Shown piece by piece: positions 55,466 through 64,000 of a stretch of DNA of 64,000 bases (its first letter is position 1; the number at the start of each line of letters is the position of its first letter). The stretch is from Paenibacillus sinopodophylli. Lineage in GTDB: Bacteria > Bacillota > Bacilli > Paenibacillales > Paenibacillaceae. The notes under the pieces are model-generated. The model was not told where the DNA came from. It ran no database searches and saw only the letters and a program-made list of their open reading frames with translations. A program made the translations under genes and the position numbers. Location of the stretch: positions 1,791,403 to 1,855,402 of the forward strand of contig NZ_VDBO01000001.1 of the NCBI RefSeq assembly GCF_005930355.1. The letters are read 5' to 3'.

Positions 55466-57838
55466 ATGAAACTAACTACCTTATTTGACTCTAAAAGCTT
55501 TCTTTTAAAAATCGTCTTGTGGATCAGCGCATCCGTACTTTGCATTGTTGGGATTCTATCTGTCATCATTTATTTGAATGCGCAAAACTTAATGATCAAG
55601 AAGGAATCGGACAATAGTAAAAAACTACTGCTTCAGGTCAAATACAATACGAACATTATGAACGAAACAATGAGCCGGCTCACGCAGTCCCTCTATATAA
55701 ACAACGACATTACTTCCATTATGTACGCGGAGGAGGAGAATATCGTTGACGTCATCACACGCATGAACAATGTCGTCAACTCACTAACCTCCTCTTATCC
55801 CTACATTCACTCGATCAGTGTGTATAATCGGAACCTTGATCAATTTTACAATGCAGGTTCTCCCATTTTCTTCGATGATCCATTATTGCTAGCTTTATTC
55901 GATTCCAATCAGCTGCTGCCGAAACTAAAACCCATCTTTCGCGATATCCGCAAGGTCGTAAATGAAACGACCAAAAGTGAACCGGTCCTTTCCTATTTTA
56001 TGTATGAAACGTCCATGACCACAGAGAAGCCGGACGGCGCTCTCGTTATCAATGTCAAACCAGAATGGCTGCTAGGCAACATTAAACAAATTAATATGAT
56101 TGATCGGCAACAAGGAAATAATATATATCTGCTGGATCAGCAGGGTGACTATATCGATGTGGATGAAAGCCAAGAAAATACAGCTAAATTAACGTGGTTG
56201 AAAAACGAAGTTGAGAATCACACCAAAAATGCTTCTTCTTTAGAAACTGAAAGCTCGTTCAAAAGTAAGTACATGGACACGCCGTATTTAGTAACCTACC
56301 TTTATCTCGATAGTATTAACATGACGTTATTAAAGATTCAACCGACCTTGGAAGTGTATGGTTATATTCAAGGCTTTAAGACGAGTATTATTTTTATCAC
56401 ACTTATTTTCCTTGTGATGGCTATCGTCATTTCCGTCAGCATCTCTCGTAAAATCTATAGTCCTATTGGCAATTTAGTGCAAACCATATCATCTGGACGC
56501 CTCCATACCTTCGAACAAAGAGGGAAAGGCGATGAAATATCCTATTTGGATTATGTTTATAAACAATCCATGGAGAAGTTAAACCTTTATGACCAACAAA
56601 TTTACCAATACGGAGATGTGATGAAGCACTACTGGTTAAAACGTATACTGACCGAACATTTGAAATTGGATAACGCTGAGCTGGAAAGTATCTTTCTTGA
56701 AATGAAAATAAGCTTACCCTTAGATCAGTCCTATGCCGTTCTTCTTTTGAAAATAGACAACTATAAAGATTTCCAGAGAAGCTTTTCTTCCAAAGATAAG
56801 GAAACGATCCGCTACGCTATGATTAACATTACATCGGAATGGATCTCAAGAGCTTATATTAATGAAGGACTTGATTTGAAGGATGATCACGTTGTTCTCA
56901 TCCTAAGTATTCCTAAAGAGCATGAGTGCTTTGAAAGCGACTTGACATCATTCATTCAAGAGGCACAACAATTTGTTCAACAGTTTTATAAAATTACGTT
57001 TACTGCGTCAATCAGTCCGATAGCGAATACGATTGACTCGTTACATACCCTCTATAATAGAGCACTTGATCAAACCGTATACCGCTTTATCTATGGCCAT
57101 CATGCTATTCTGGATACCGAGAGATTACTCCTTAATGAAAATAATCAAAAAACAGGATATGCAAAAAATCTTGAAGCCCATTTACAGGAAGCTCTTCGTA
57201 AACGCAGCTTAGATGAGATTGAGGACGCGATGAGACGGCTGTTCGACGATATTAGAGAGCTCAACTACTATAATGCGCTTGCCTCAACTTTCCGGCTATT
57301 GGAAGCGACCAAGAAGACGCTCGAATCCAGTCCAGATGCGGCAACGCCCTCTCTTCTTATTGATCTATCCAGCTTTTCACTTCAACTCATGGAGAAAGAG
57401 ACATTGAACAGTATCCACGAAACGATTTTTGGCGCGATTAAAGAATCCTTGCATACGAAGTCAGAAGGTACAACCACTAAAGTAAATCATTACGTTGTAG
57501 AAACGGTAGCTGAGTATATCGAGACTCATTTCCAAGATCCGTCTCTTTGTTTAGCGTCCATTGCATCGATTATGAAAATATCCCAAAGACGTCTAGCTAA
57601 TCTCTTTAAAGATGCTATGCATGTATCCGTTGCAGACTATATCAATGAAACAAGGCTGGCCAAAGCAGCCGAATACCTATCCGAGAATGAAAGTAGCGTA
57701 CGTGAAATTGTGGAGAAAATAGGCGTATTAAACGAAACCTATTTCTTTAGCTTATTTAAAAAACATTTTGGCATGACCCCTAAAGAATATGCGTTAAAAA
57801 ACAATGTCAAACAGTTGAAAATCCCAAAAAATGAATGA
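55466..57838 (+). CDS. Membrane-bound AraC-type regulator
   Basis: 790 residues from MKLTTLFDSKSF (AAGGGG 12 bases upstream); 50 more codons are open upstream but lack a ribosome site. A membrane segment at about 13-35, an extracellular sensor domain, a second membrane segment at about 305-325 (SIIFITLIFLVMAIVISVSI), a HAMP-like linker, a middle region and a C-terminal AraC domain (LASIASIMKISQRRLANLFK; VREIVEKIGVLNETYFFSLF). Divergent from the SGNH/isomerase operon and 59 bases ahead of the GH3 gene, so probably regulator of both. Confidence 0.88.
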   Translation: MKLTTLFDSKSFLLKIVLWISASVLCIVGILSVIIYLNAQNLMIKKESDNSKKLLLQVKYNTNIMNETMSRLTQSLYINNDITSIMYAEEENIVDVITRMNNVVNSLTSSYPYIHSISVYNRNLDQFYNAGSPIFFDDPLLLALFDSNQLLPKLKPIFRDIRKVVNETTKSEPVLSYFMYETSMTTEKPDGALVINVKPEWLLGNIKQINMIDRQQGNNIYLLDQQGDYIDVDESQENTAKLTWLKNEVENHTKNASSLETESSFKSKYMDTPYLVTYLYLDSINMTLLKIQPTLEVYGYIQGFKTSIIFITLIFLVMAIVISVSISRKIYSPIGNLVQTISSGRLHTFEQRGKGDEISYLDYVYKQSMEKLNLYDQQIYQYGDVMKHYWLKRILTEHLKLDNAELESIFLEMKISLPLDQSYAVLLLKIDNYKDFQRSFSSKDKETIRYAMINITSEWISRAYINEGLDLKDDHVVLILSIPKEHECFESDLTSFIQEAQQFVQQFYKITFTASISPIANTIDSLHTLYNRALDQTVYRFIYGHHAILDTERLLLNENNQKTGYAKNLEAHLQEALRKRSLDEIEDAMRRLFDDIRELNYYNALASTFRLLEATKKTLESSPDAATPSLLIDLSSFSLQLMEKETLNSIHETIFGAIKESLHTKSEGTTTKVNHYVVETVAEYIETHFQDPSLCLASIASIMKISQRRLANLFKDAMHVSVADYINETRLAKAAEYLSENESSVREIVEKIGVLNETYFFSLFKKHFGMTPKEYALKNNVKQLKIPKNE

Positions 57839-57897
57839 GAATTCTAGTTATCCATCTATCAATGCTAGAAGTCTCAACAAACAAAGGAGACCTGTCG

Positions 57898-59484
57898 ATG
57901 AAGTACAAGATTAACCAAACACAAACTGCCAAAAACTTAGTGGAAACGCTCTCATTCAGACAATTATTAAACCAAGTTTGCTGCCCGACTTATGGTATGG
58001 CTGGCAAGGAGCGACTAGAAGAGTTCGGAGCGATGTTCTTCCATCCTATGGAGAGGACAGAATTACAACAAATTATCGAACGCTTTAAACATTTTTGCAG
58101 CATCCCTCCGTTTATTGTTAGCGATCTCGAATGCGGTCCCGGCAATATGATTCTAGGCGCGACGAAGTTTCCCTATATGATGGGGCTTAGCCAGACCAAT
58201 TCGGCAGAGCTCGCTTATGAGGTTGGCGCAAGTACTGCGATAGAAGCTGGAGAGCTTGGCTACAACTGGACATTCTCACCAGTGGCAGACTTAGCTGTAG
58301 ACCCTGACAGCCCAGTTGTTAGTATTAGAAGCGCAGGTAAAAATCCTGAGCAAGCGATTAAGATAGCCGGGGCTTATATGACAGGAATGCAGGATCACGG
58401 CATGATGGCTACGATTAAGCACTTCCCTGGTGACGGCTATTCCTCTTGGGATCAGCATCTGACGACACCTGTCCTTCCACTGGATGCAGATGCGTGGAGA
58501 AACGGTCCTGGACACGTTTTCCAAACTCTGATCAATCAGGGCGCTATGACGATCATGCCAGGGCATATTGGTTTCCCCGCCTTTGACGAACCGGATGATC
58601 GTGGACTGTATCCACCTGCGACAGTATCGAAAAAACTGCTGATGGATTTGCTAAGAAATGAGATGGGTTTTGAGGGGCTGGTCGTGTCGGACGCGATTGA
58701 AATGGGCGGCGTTGTCGGCTATATGAATTACTATGATGCTTGTGCGGCCGCACTTACCAATGGGTGTGACATGTTGCTGTTCCCCAGAATGGACGAGCGT
58801 TTCTACATAGAGATGGAGAAGCGATTCGATAGCGGCAGCTTGACTCTTGAGACACTCCGCGATCGGGCATGCCGAATTGTGTCGCTCAAAGAGCAATTTG
58901 GCCTTTTCGAAGACACACAATCTGCTTCCCAAAAGCGGTCACCAGATAAAGCGGTTCACGCGGCATTGGCAGAAGAGGTCATGAAACAAAGTATTACGCT
59001 CGTTAGAGATCGTGCAAGTTTAATCCCCTATCCTCTTCTACCGGAGACAAAAGTTTTACATGCTGTCATTATGAACAATCACGAGCGTTATGGGGAATTG
59101 TTCGAAAAGATGAAACTTGAGATTAGCCGCTATTCCCATTCGGTGGATCAATGGATCGATCCGGGTCCCGACGCCTTGTTTAAGGCCGTAGCCGACAAAA
59201 CGTACGATGTCATCATTTGCTCCATCGGCAGCCGCCTGAGCTATGGATTGAATGTCGTTCGACTGCATGACGAAGTAGCAAGAAACATGATGGGCGGCTG
59301 GACAAAGTTTGATACACCGATTATTTTTGTTTCCCACTTCCATTCTTTCGTACATAAGGAATACGAGGCTTCGATCGACACAATCGTGAACACCTATGGA
59401 GATATCGACAGTACCGCCAAATATCTGGTGCAGGCGATTACTGGCAACATGCCGATTAATAGAGAGCTGGTTGCCCACGATTAA
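57898..59484 (+). CDS. GH3 glycosidase (NagZ-like)
   Basis: 528 residues from MKYKINQTQT, with AAAGGAGA upstream. No signal peptide. The GH3 barrel shows KHFPGDGYSSWDQH, matching the beta-N-acetylglucosaminidase signature KHFPGHG-x4-DSH with Asp185 and His187 kept, and the nucleophile Asp265 in LVVSDAIEMGG. The His of the KHFPGHG element is Asp here. A C-terminal domain follows. It likely cleaves beta-linked (N-acetyl)hexosamine or a related sugar from imported oligosaccharide. Confidence 0.88.
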   Translation: MKYKINQTQTAKNLVETLSFRQLLNQVCCPTYGMAGKERLEEFGAMFFHPMERTELQQIIERFKHFCSIPPFIVSDLECGPGNMILGATKFPYMMGLSQTNSAELAYEVGASTAIEAGELGYNWTFSPVADLAVDPDSPVVSIRSAGKNPEQAIKIAGAYMTGMQDHGMMATIKHFPGDGYSSWDQHLTTPVLPLDADAWRNGPGHVFQTLINQGAMTIMPGHIGFPAFDEPDDRGLYPPATVSKKLLMDLLRNEMGFEGLVVSDAIEMGGVVGYMNYYDACAAALTNGCDMLLFPRMDERFYIEMEKRFDSGSLTLETLRDRACRIVSLKEQFGLFEDTQSASQKRSPDKAVHAALAEEVMKQSITLVRDRASLIPYPLLPETKVLHAVIMNNHERYGELFEKMKLEISRYSHSVDQWIDPGPDALFKAVADKTYDVIICSIGSRLSYGLNVVRLHDEVARNMMGGWTKFDTPIIFVSHFHSFVHKEYEASIDTIVNTYGDIDSTAKYLVQAITGNMPINRELVAHD

Positions 59485-59490
59485 TACAAT

Positions 59491-59540
59491 AAAAGGCCGA
59501 ACATCTCAACAGATAAATCTGTTAGATGCTCGGCTTTTTC
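59491..59540. terminator. Bidirectional terminator
   Basis: AAAGGCCGA.CATCT.AACAGA pairs with TCTGTT.GATG.TCGGCTTTTT around TAAA, between the convergent GH3 and oxidoreductase genes. Confidence 0.75.
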
Positions 59541-59549
59541 CTTTACTAG

Positions 59550-60602
59550 TTATGAAGTCCAATCAAATACAACGGAGAAGACATCATTAGGGTGTAAACG
59601 CAATTGTTCGTATGCTGCTGCTGCTTCTGTATAAGGAACAACGCGGTCGATATAAGCCTTAGGATCAATCACTTTACGCCGAATGGCCTCCACGGCATTC
59701 AACCGATCCTCATTCCCCCGATCTCCAGGCATGAGAAGGAGAACACCTTCTGAATTCAAATCAACCCTAGGATCAAGGCTTAGCTTCTCTATGTACGTGC
59801 CTTGATAAACAATACGCGGCCAATGACCGACAATGCCTGAAATTGGGTTCACATAATACGTTTTCGGATCACGAAACACATTTGGCGTTTTACGAATCAG
59901 CTTGTGAGCAAGCGTTACACCTTGCGAGGAGCCTGAAGCTTCAATAACGATGTTTGCACCGCCATCACAATAGGCAAGTATACGCTCCAAGGCATCAGGG
60001 TCAGAAGCCTGAACACAAGCATGAACCCCATAACGCAAGGAACGCTTAAGTCTAGACTCCGACAAATCAACAGCAATCACCCGGCAGCCTTGACTGACTA
60101 GAAGACCCGCGGAGAACGCTCCAATTACCCCCTGCCCGATGACCACTGCACATTCATCACGCTGTGGCTGCGCTGCCATAACGCCTCGCAAGCTAATAGC
60201 TGCCACTTGACTAGCGACATAGTCCAAAGGATCACAGCCTATTGGCAACAGAATAGGCTTATCCTCCACACCAACTAGATGCATATTAGCCTGCCCTCCC
60301 CATTGCGAATAAATATCCTTGGGACCCGATTGCGGGTTGTAACTCAGAAGATCACCAACACGATAACCCTTTACATTTCCGCCTATTTGGACTACCTCAC
60401 CGACAGCCGCATATCCAGGAATTAATGGGAACTTGTCAGAAGCACCATAATGACCACCTAGGACGCGTGTTTCCGTTCCACTTGAAACAAAGGTATAGTG
60501 TGTTTTTACTAGCATTTGATCATCATTCATCTCAGGTAATGTAAATGTACCGAAGCCTACCTTGTTTGTACCTTCAAATACAATGGCATGAATAGTTGTC
60601 AT
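59550..60602 (-). CDS. MDR-family oxidoreductase without catalytic zinc site
   Basis: 350 residues from MTTIHAIVFE (AAGGGAGG upstream). An alcohol-dehydrogenase-like GroES domain, then a Rossmann domain (VVIGQGVIGAFSAGLLVSQG, VIAVDLSESRLKRSLRYG). The usual catalytic Cys before GTD is Ser-Gly here (VSSGTETRVLGG), as in BchC-like and bi-domain-type relatives, and the structural-zinc cysteine cluster is also missing. Probably an NAD(P)-dependent dehydrogenase for a sugar derivative, with a zinc-free mechanism. Single gene, convergent with GH3. Confidence 0.85.
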   Translation of the reverse strand: MTTIHAIVFEGTNKVGFGTFTLPEMNDDQMLVKTHYTFVSSGTETRVLGGHYGASDKFPLIPGYAAVGEVVQIGGNVKGYRVGDLLSYNPQSGPKDIYSQWGGQANMHLVGVEDKPILLPIGCDPLDYVASQVAAISLRGVMAAQPQRDECAVVIGQGVIGAFSAGLLVSQGCRVIAVDLSESRLKRSLRYGVHACVQASDPDALERILAYCDGGANIVIEASGSSQGVTLAHKLIRKTPNVFRDPKTYYVNPISGIVGHWPRIVYQGTYIEKLSLDPRVDLNSEGVLLLMPGDRGNEDRLNAVEAIRRKVIDPKAYIDRVVPYTEAAAAYEQLRLHPNDVFSVVFDWTS

Positions 60603-60707
60603 CTCTACTTTCCTCCCTTTAGTAAAGAGCAATGTTCCTATGATATGGATATAAAAAGCAAACAAAACGAAGATCCGTAGACCTTCGTTTTGTTGTCCCG
60701 CATCAGG

Positions 60708-63700
60708 TTATAACTCAAATACGACCATTGGATTTGTCGTAATCGCAGCTACCATTTCTTTGTAAACACCTCCATAGGTCATGCCAAACGTATACGTACC
60801 CGGCAACAATTCCTTGCTGATCTCGCCGTCAGCTGTAGTTCCCACCGTCTTCCAGCTTCCCGCATAATAGCTCGCGTTGCCGCCATCTATGAGATTACCT
60901 TGGCTATCCTTCAGCTGCACCTTGACCTTGACCGTCTGGAAGGCAACCACGGGGTTATTGCCTACATGCTGTACTTGCTCCCTATACGTGCCTTCATAGG
61001 TCATGCCGAAAGTATAAGAACCAGGAAGCAGCTCTTTGCTGACTTCACCGCCAGCAGTACTACCCATCGTCCGCCAGCTTCCTGCATAGTAGCTTGCACT
61101 TCCGCTGTCCAACTGATTGCCTTGGCTATCCTTCAGCTGTGCTTTGACCTTGACTGTCTGGAAGGCAACCATGGGGTTAATGCCTACATGCTGTACTTGC
61201 TCCTTATATGTCCCTTCATAGGTCATACCGAAGGTATACGAACCAGGAAGCAGCTCTTTGCTGACTTCACCGCCAACAGTAATGCCTATCGTCCGCCAGC
61301 TTCCTGCATAGTAGCTTGCACTTCCGCTGTCCAACTGATTGCCTTGGCTATCCTTCAGCTGTGCCTTGACCTTAACCGTCTGAAAGCTAACCGTATGGTT
61401 AGTTCCTGTATGTTGAACTAACTCCTTAGAAGTCCCTTCATAACTCATACTAAACGTATAGCTTTTTGCGGGAAGTCTCTTACTTGCTTTGCCGTCAGCG
61501 CCCGTCACACCAAAGCTTTTCCATCCTCCATCATAGTATGTCACTATGCCCCCGCTAAGCGGATTGCCGCTGCTGTCTTGAAGCTGAACGCTTACGGCTG
61601 ATGTAGCCAGCGTAAAGGCAATCTGCTGAGAAAGCTCAACGTTTCCTGATCGATCCGTTGATCTATAACTAAAATCAATAGAACCTTGCTCATCGAAGGC
61701 AACGGCTGACGTATACAACTGCCAAGTCGTTCCATTATCCAGACTGTACTCCGTCCTCGCTACACCAGACAGACTGTCCGTGCTTGCCAATGTGACGGTG
61801 ACTGGGTTCACATAGGTGCCGTTAGGTCCATCCGGCTCAGCAGGCGATAACGAGGCTGTAGTTGCTGGAGCCATCGTATCCTTAATGACCGGCCGAACTT
61901 CAACATCGTCCAGATAATAGGTATCAAGTGCTGAAGGTAAATCTGTGAACATGTACATCGCCATATTCGTAACCGTGCCTGTCTCTGGAAGGGTATATAG
62001 GCCTTCTATATGCGTCCAAGACGAGGAGCTTAATGGCTCGCTTGTGAAAATAATTCTTTGTTTCGATACACCATCCAGCCTGTAAGTCAATCCTAAGCGC
62101 AGCACTACACCATCTGTGGACTCAGGCGCTAATTTGACCCATGCCGAATAGTAGTATTCTTCGCCTTTCTGGATATTAGCGGGAAAGTTGATGCTGCCAA
62201 ACGGGTTTGTCTTGGTGATCTTTAATGCTTGGCTACCCCCATGGGCCTCAAGGTTACTTAGCGTCCTTACAATTTCCCAACCTGTATAAAGCGGTGTTGC
62301 CCCTTCCATGCCCGGATCGTTAATCAAGTTGCTGCCTACTATAGGAGCGAGCACCGTAACGACAGCCGTAGCTGATTTTCCGCCTTTTGCAGCCGTAACG
62401 GTAATTGTTGCTGTACCCGCACTCTTCGCATGCACGATTCCGGTCGCATCAACCGTAGCCACATTAGGATGATTGGAGCTCCACGTTACCGCGTTGCTCG
62501 CATCCGTCGGCAATACCGTCACGGCAAGCGCTTCGGACTGACCCAAGGTCAGGCTTAGTGAGGTTTTGTTCAGGCTTACCTCAGCAACTTCAATCCAGCT
62601 CGTGATTCCTTTGAAATAAGCCCAATCCGTCAATACACCTGTTAGCAGTGCAGGTTTGTTAGCATTCCCAAGCAAACTGCCTGCCTGGTTTCCAATCGAG
62701 ATTTTGGTTCCCACACCGACGCTTCCAGCAAATCCATAAAGTTGGTCCTTTCTCATAATCCCTTCCGTCAATACTCTTCCAGACTGTCCTGGTGCAATGG
62801 GCTCTAGTGCAATGCCTATGAAGCTCTCAACAGAATCAGCTGGTGTCATTAAGCGTAATGTCGTATTATCGGCGTCAAATGAAACAGCGGCAAATCTAGG
62901 AATGCCAACCTGTGTTTGATTCAGCAGTGTCATTTGTTTATCAGTCACCTGCGGATAGTACTCGTTTGCCGTTACGTTATACTCTGCCGCATAGCCTGAA
63001 GTGCCCAATGCACCATTAATCGCATTGATGATATATGCATTGGTCTTTTCCGTATAATTTTCATTAAACGTGATTATTTTGGTCGTTCCATTCTCAAAGA
63101 TCACCTGCAACGTTTTTGGATTGACAGTTAGATCCCCGAGCCTTCTTCCAAGCGTATTATCCACTTGGACGTTGGAGCTGATACCGACTTTAATACCCGA
63201 AATATCCCAATAGCCGTATAAGTAACCCTTCAGGCCTCCGCCTCCATCACGGGTAATATAAGTGCCCAATATGTCTTCTACTGCATTCCCGCTAACCTTT
63301 ACATTGGAGCTGCTGCCCGTCGAACTGCTGAACAGAGCCAATGCTCTTCCTCTGTGACCATCTGCATAACCAATTGGTGTACTGTTATTGAAAGTCACGT
63401 TATAGTCCGCATGATTAGCATATTGGTTCTCAGGTTTTTGTGAAATCCACGGAGAATCATTCTGTAGCATGTACGTTCCCACAAATTCACTGTTATTGAA
63501 GATGACTTCATCCTGTGTACCGCTTCCTAAGGACTGGATTGTAATAGGATTTGAAGTTATTGTTGAAACAATTTTGCTGTTATTGATAACATTGATCTGA
63601 GGTTCCGTGAAATCCTCCCGATTGTGCACGTACCAGCCCGTAGCCTTGGAAACAAAGGTACTGTCATAGAACGTTTCAGATACACCACTTCCTGAACCAT

Positions 63701-64000
63701 AACCCCAAGCATGGGAGCCGTTACCGCTAATACCTCCCCACACCTGAGCTGGATCAATATCCGCTGAAGGCGTAATTCCAGGATTAGCAGCCACCCAATT
63801 CTTCCGGTAGTCGACCGCTTCCAGATTTCCATAATGCTCAATATGAACATTTCTTACAACGTGGACAGCATCTTTATTTTTGCCGCTATCCTCACTGTGA
63901 AGCGGATACCTCATGTTTTTGGCCGTAATCGTCAGGTTCTCTAGATTGGCTGTACCCTTCAACCACAAGGTCGATTGCTCGGTAATTTCGCTATTTGTAG
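60708..64000 (-). CDS. Giant beta-helix surface protein (N-terminus beyond window)
   Basis: The frame is open to the right edge; about 1097 residues are visible. From the edge: a right-handed beta-helix region ([28 protein letters not shown]) like pectate-lyase or pectinesterase-type proteins; a BIG_2 Ig-like domain near 62340-62600 ([20 protein letters not shown]); a CBM_4_9-like domain near 61880-62330 ([20 protein letters not shown]); an OmpL47-type Ig domain near 61600-61860 ([18 protein letters not shown]); four C-terminal 74-residue repeats. No SLH or LPXTG motif at the C-terminus. Probably secreted and carbohydrate-binding; enzymatic activity is not shown by the visible part. Confidence 0.8.
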   Translation of the reverse strand, partial: TNSEITEQSTLWLKGTANLENLTITAKNMRYPLHSEDSGKNKDAVHVVRNVHIEHYGNLEAVDYRKNWVAANPGITPSADIDPAQVWGGISGNGSHAWGYGSGSGVSETFYDSTFVSKATGWYVHNREDFTEPQINVINNSKIVSTITSNPITIQSLGSGTQDEVIFNNSEFVGTYMLQNDSPWISQKPENQYANHADYNVTFNNSTPIGYADGHRGRALALFSSSTGSSSNVKVSGNAVEDILGTYITRDGGGGLKGYLYGYWDISGIKVGISSNVQVDNTLGRRLGDLTVNPKTLQVIFENGTTKIITFNENYTEKTNAYIINAINGALGTSGYAAEYNVTANEYYPQVTDKQMTLLNQTQVGIPRFAAVSFDADNTTLRLMTPADSVESFIGIALEPIAPGQSGRVLTEGIMRKDQLYGFAGSVGVGTKISIGNQAGSLLGNANKPALLTGVLTDWAYFKGITSWIEVAEVSLNKTSLSLTLGQSEALAVTVLPTDASNAVTWSSNHPNVATVDATGIVHAKSAGTATITVTAAKGGKSATAVVTVLAPIVGSNLINDPGMEGATPLYTGWEIVRTLSNLEAHGGSQALKITKTNPFGSINFPANIQKGEEYYYSAWVKLAPESTDGVVLRLGLTYRLDGVSKQRIIFTSEPLSSSSWTHIEGLYTLPETGTVTNMAMYMFTDLPSALDTYYLDDVEVRPVIKDTMAPATTASLSPAEPDGPNGTYVNPVTVTLASTDSLSGVARTEYSLDNGTTWQLYTSAVAFDEQGSIDFSYRSTDRSGNVELSQQIAFTLATSAVSVQLQDSSGNPLSGGIVTYYDGGWKSFGVTGADGKASKRLPAKSYTFSMSYEGTSKELVQHTGTNHTVSFQTVKVKAQLKDSQGNQLDSGSASYYAGSWRTIGITVGGEVSKELLPGSYTFGMTYEGTYKEQVQHVGINPMVAFQTVKVKAQLKDSQGNQLDSGSASYYAGSWRTMGSTAGGEVSKELLPGSYTFGMTYEGTYREQVQHVGNNPVVAFQTVKVKVQLKDSQGNLIDGGNASYYAGSWKTVGTTADGEISKELLPGTYTFGMTYGGVYKEMVAAITTNPMVVFEL
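60711..61598 (-). repeat. Four tandem 222-base (74-residue) repeats
   Basis: Units at 60711-60932, 60933-61154, 61155-61376 and about 61377-61598 each encode one module ([13 protein letters not shown]...[11 protein letters not shown]...[15 protein letters not shown]). The second and third are nearly identical at DNA level; the outermost right one is the most diverged. The pattern shows recent in-frame duplication. Confidence 0.85.

Noticed and set aside
59056..59478. 140-codon minus-strand open frame
   Set aside because: Antisense to the C-terminal half of the GH3 gene, whose motifs and ribosome site are convincing.
60900..61421. 173-codon plus-strand open frame with internal repeats
   Set aside because: It is the mirror of the 222-base repeats of the minus-strand surface protein; the repetition comes from that gene.
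60711..61598. Tandem repeats as a possible CRISPR array
   Set aside because: Units are 222 bases, contiguous and protein-coding, with no unique spacers.
60708..63968. TTG at 63968 as the start of the giant surface protein
   Set aside because: The frame continues open to the window edge ([15 protein letters not shown]) and there is no ribosome site or signal peptide, so the start is outside.

Overview
The window looks like a chromosomal segment of a Paenibacillus-type bacterium (Paenibacillaceae, Firmicutes). The evidence is the density of S-layer-homology (SLH) surface proteins, LplA/LplB/LplC-type sugar ABC transporters without a local ATPase gene, YesM/YesN-type two-component pairs, and many AraC-type regulators, some membrane-anchored. 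Strong GGAGG-like ribosome sites and intrinsic terminators are frequent. No rRNA, tRNA, CRISPR array or intact phage was seen.

Layout. 1-0.4 kb: the end of an SLH protein. 0.5-8.7 kb (minus strand): a sugar-uptake operon read lplB-lplC-lplA-yesM-yesN-araC, divergent from a GH78-like glycosidase (9-10.5 kb). 10.6-14.5 kb (minus): an unusual three-gene cassette of an 874-residue alpha/beta-hydrolase protein, a free-standing acyl carrier protein and a KASIII-like condensing enzyme. 14.5-19.8 kb: a decayed stretch with a broken VanZ gene, a dead IS4-type transposase, short gene relics, a SHOCT-domain membrane protein, an orphan Imm32-like gene and a YitT-type membrane protein.

19.8-32 kb: a second polysaccharide locus, with a membrane-bound AraC regulator, a nitrilase-superfamily amidase, a giant SLH-anchored heparinase II/III-like enzyme with a cre-like site upstream, and a second lplB-lplC-lplA set. 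32.4-40.2 kb: a 2-hydroxyacid dehydrogenase, a sugar isomerase/epimerase, a DUF4091 protein, three tandem AraC regulators and a GH88 unsaturated glucuronyl hydrolase. Together 22-40 kb suggest capture, lysis and uptake of a uronic-acid polysaccharide, with unsaturated ends removed inside the cell. 40.5-45.3 kb: two SLH surface proteins. 45.7-45.9 kb: a fused relic of a lost YesM/YesN pair.

45.9-48.7 kb: glycolate oxidase subunits GlcF and GlcD. 48.9-55.2 kb (minus): an operon of SGNH esterase, L-fucose/L-arabinose-type isomerase, an unrecognised 826-residue protein and a second SGNH esterase, divergent from a membrane AraC regulator and a GH3 glycosidase (55.5-59.5 kb). 59.5-64 kb: a zinc-less MDR oxidoreductase and a very large multi-domain beta-helix surface protein running off the right edge.

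The best candidates for undescribed biology are the hydrolase-ACP-KASIII cassette and the SGNH/isomerase/826-residue operon. Functions are read from motifs and context only; no database search was run.
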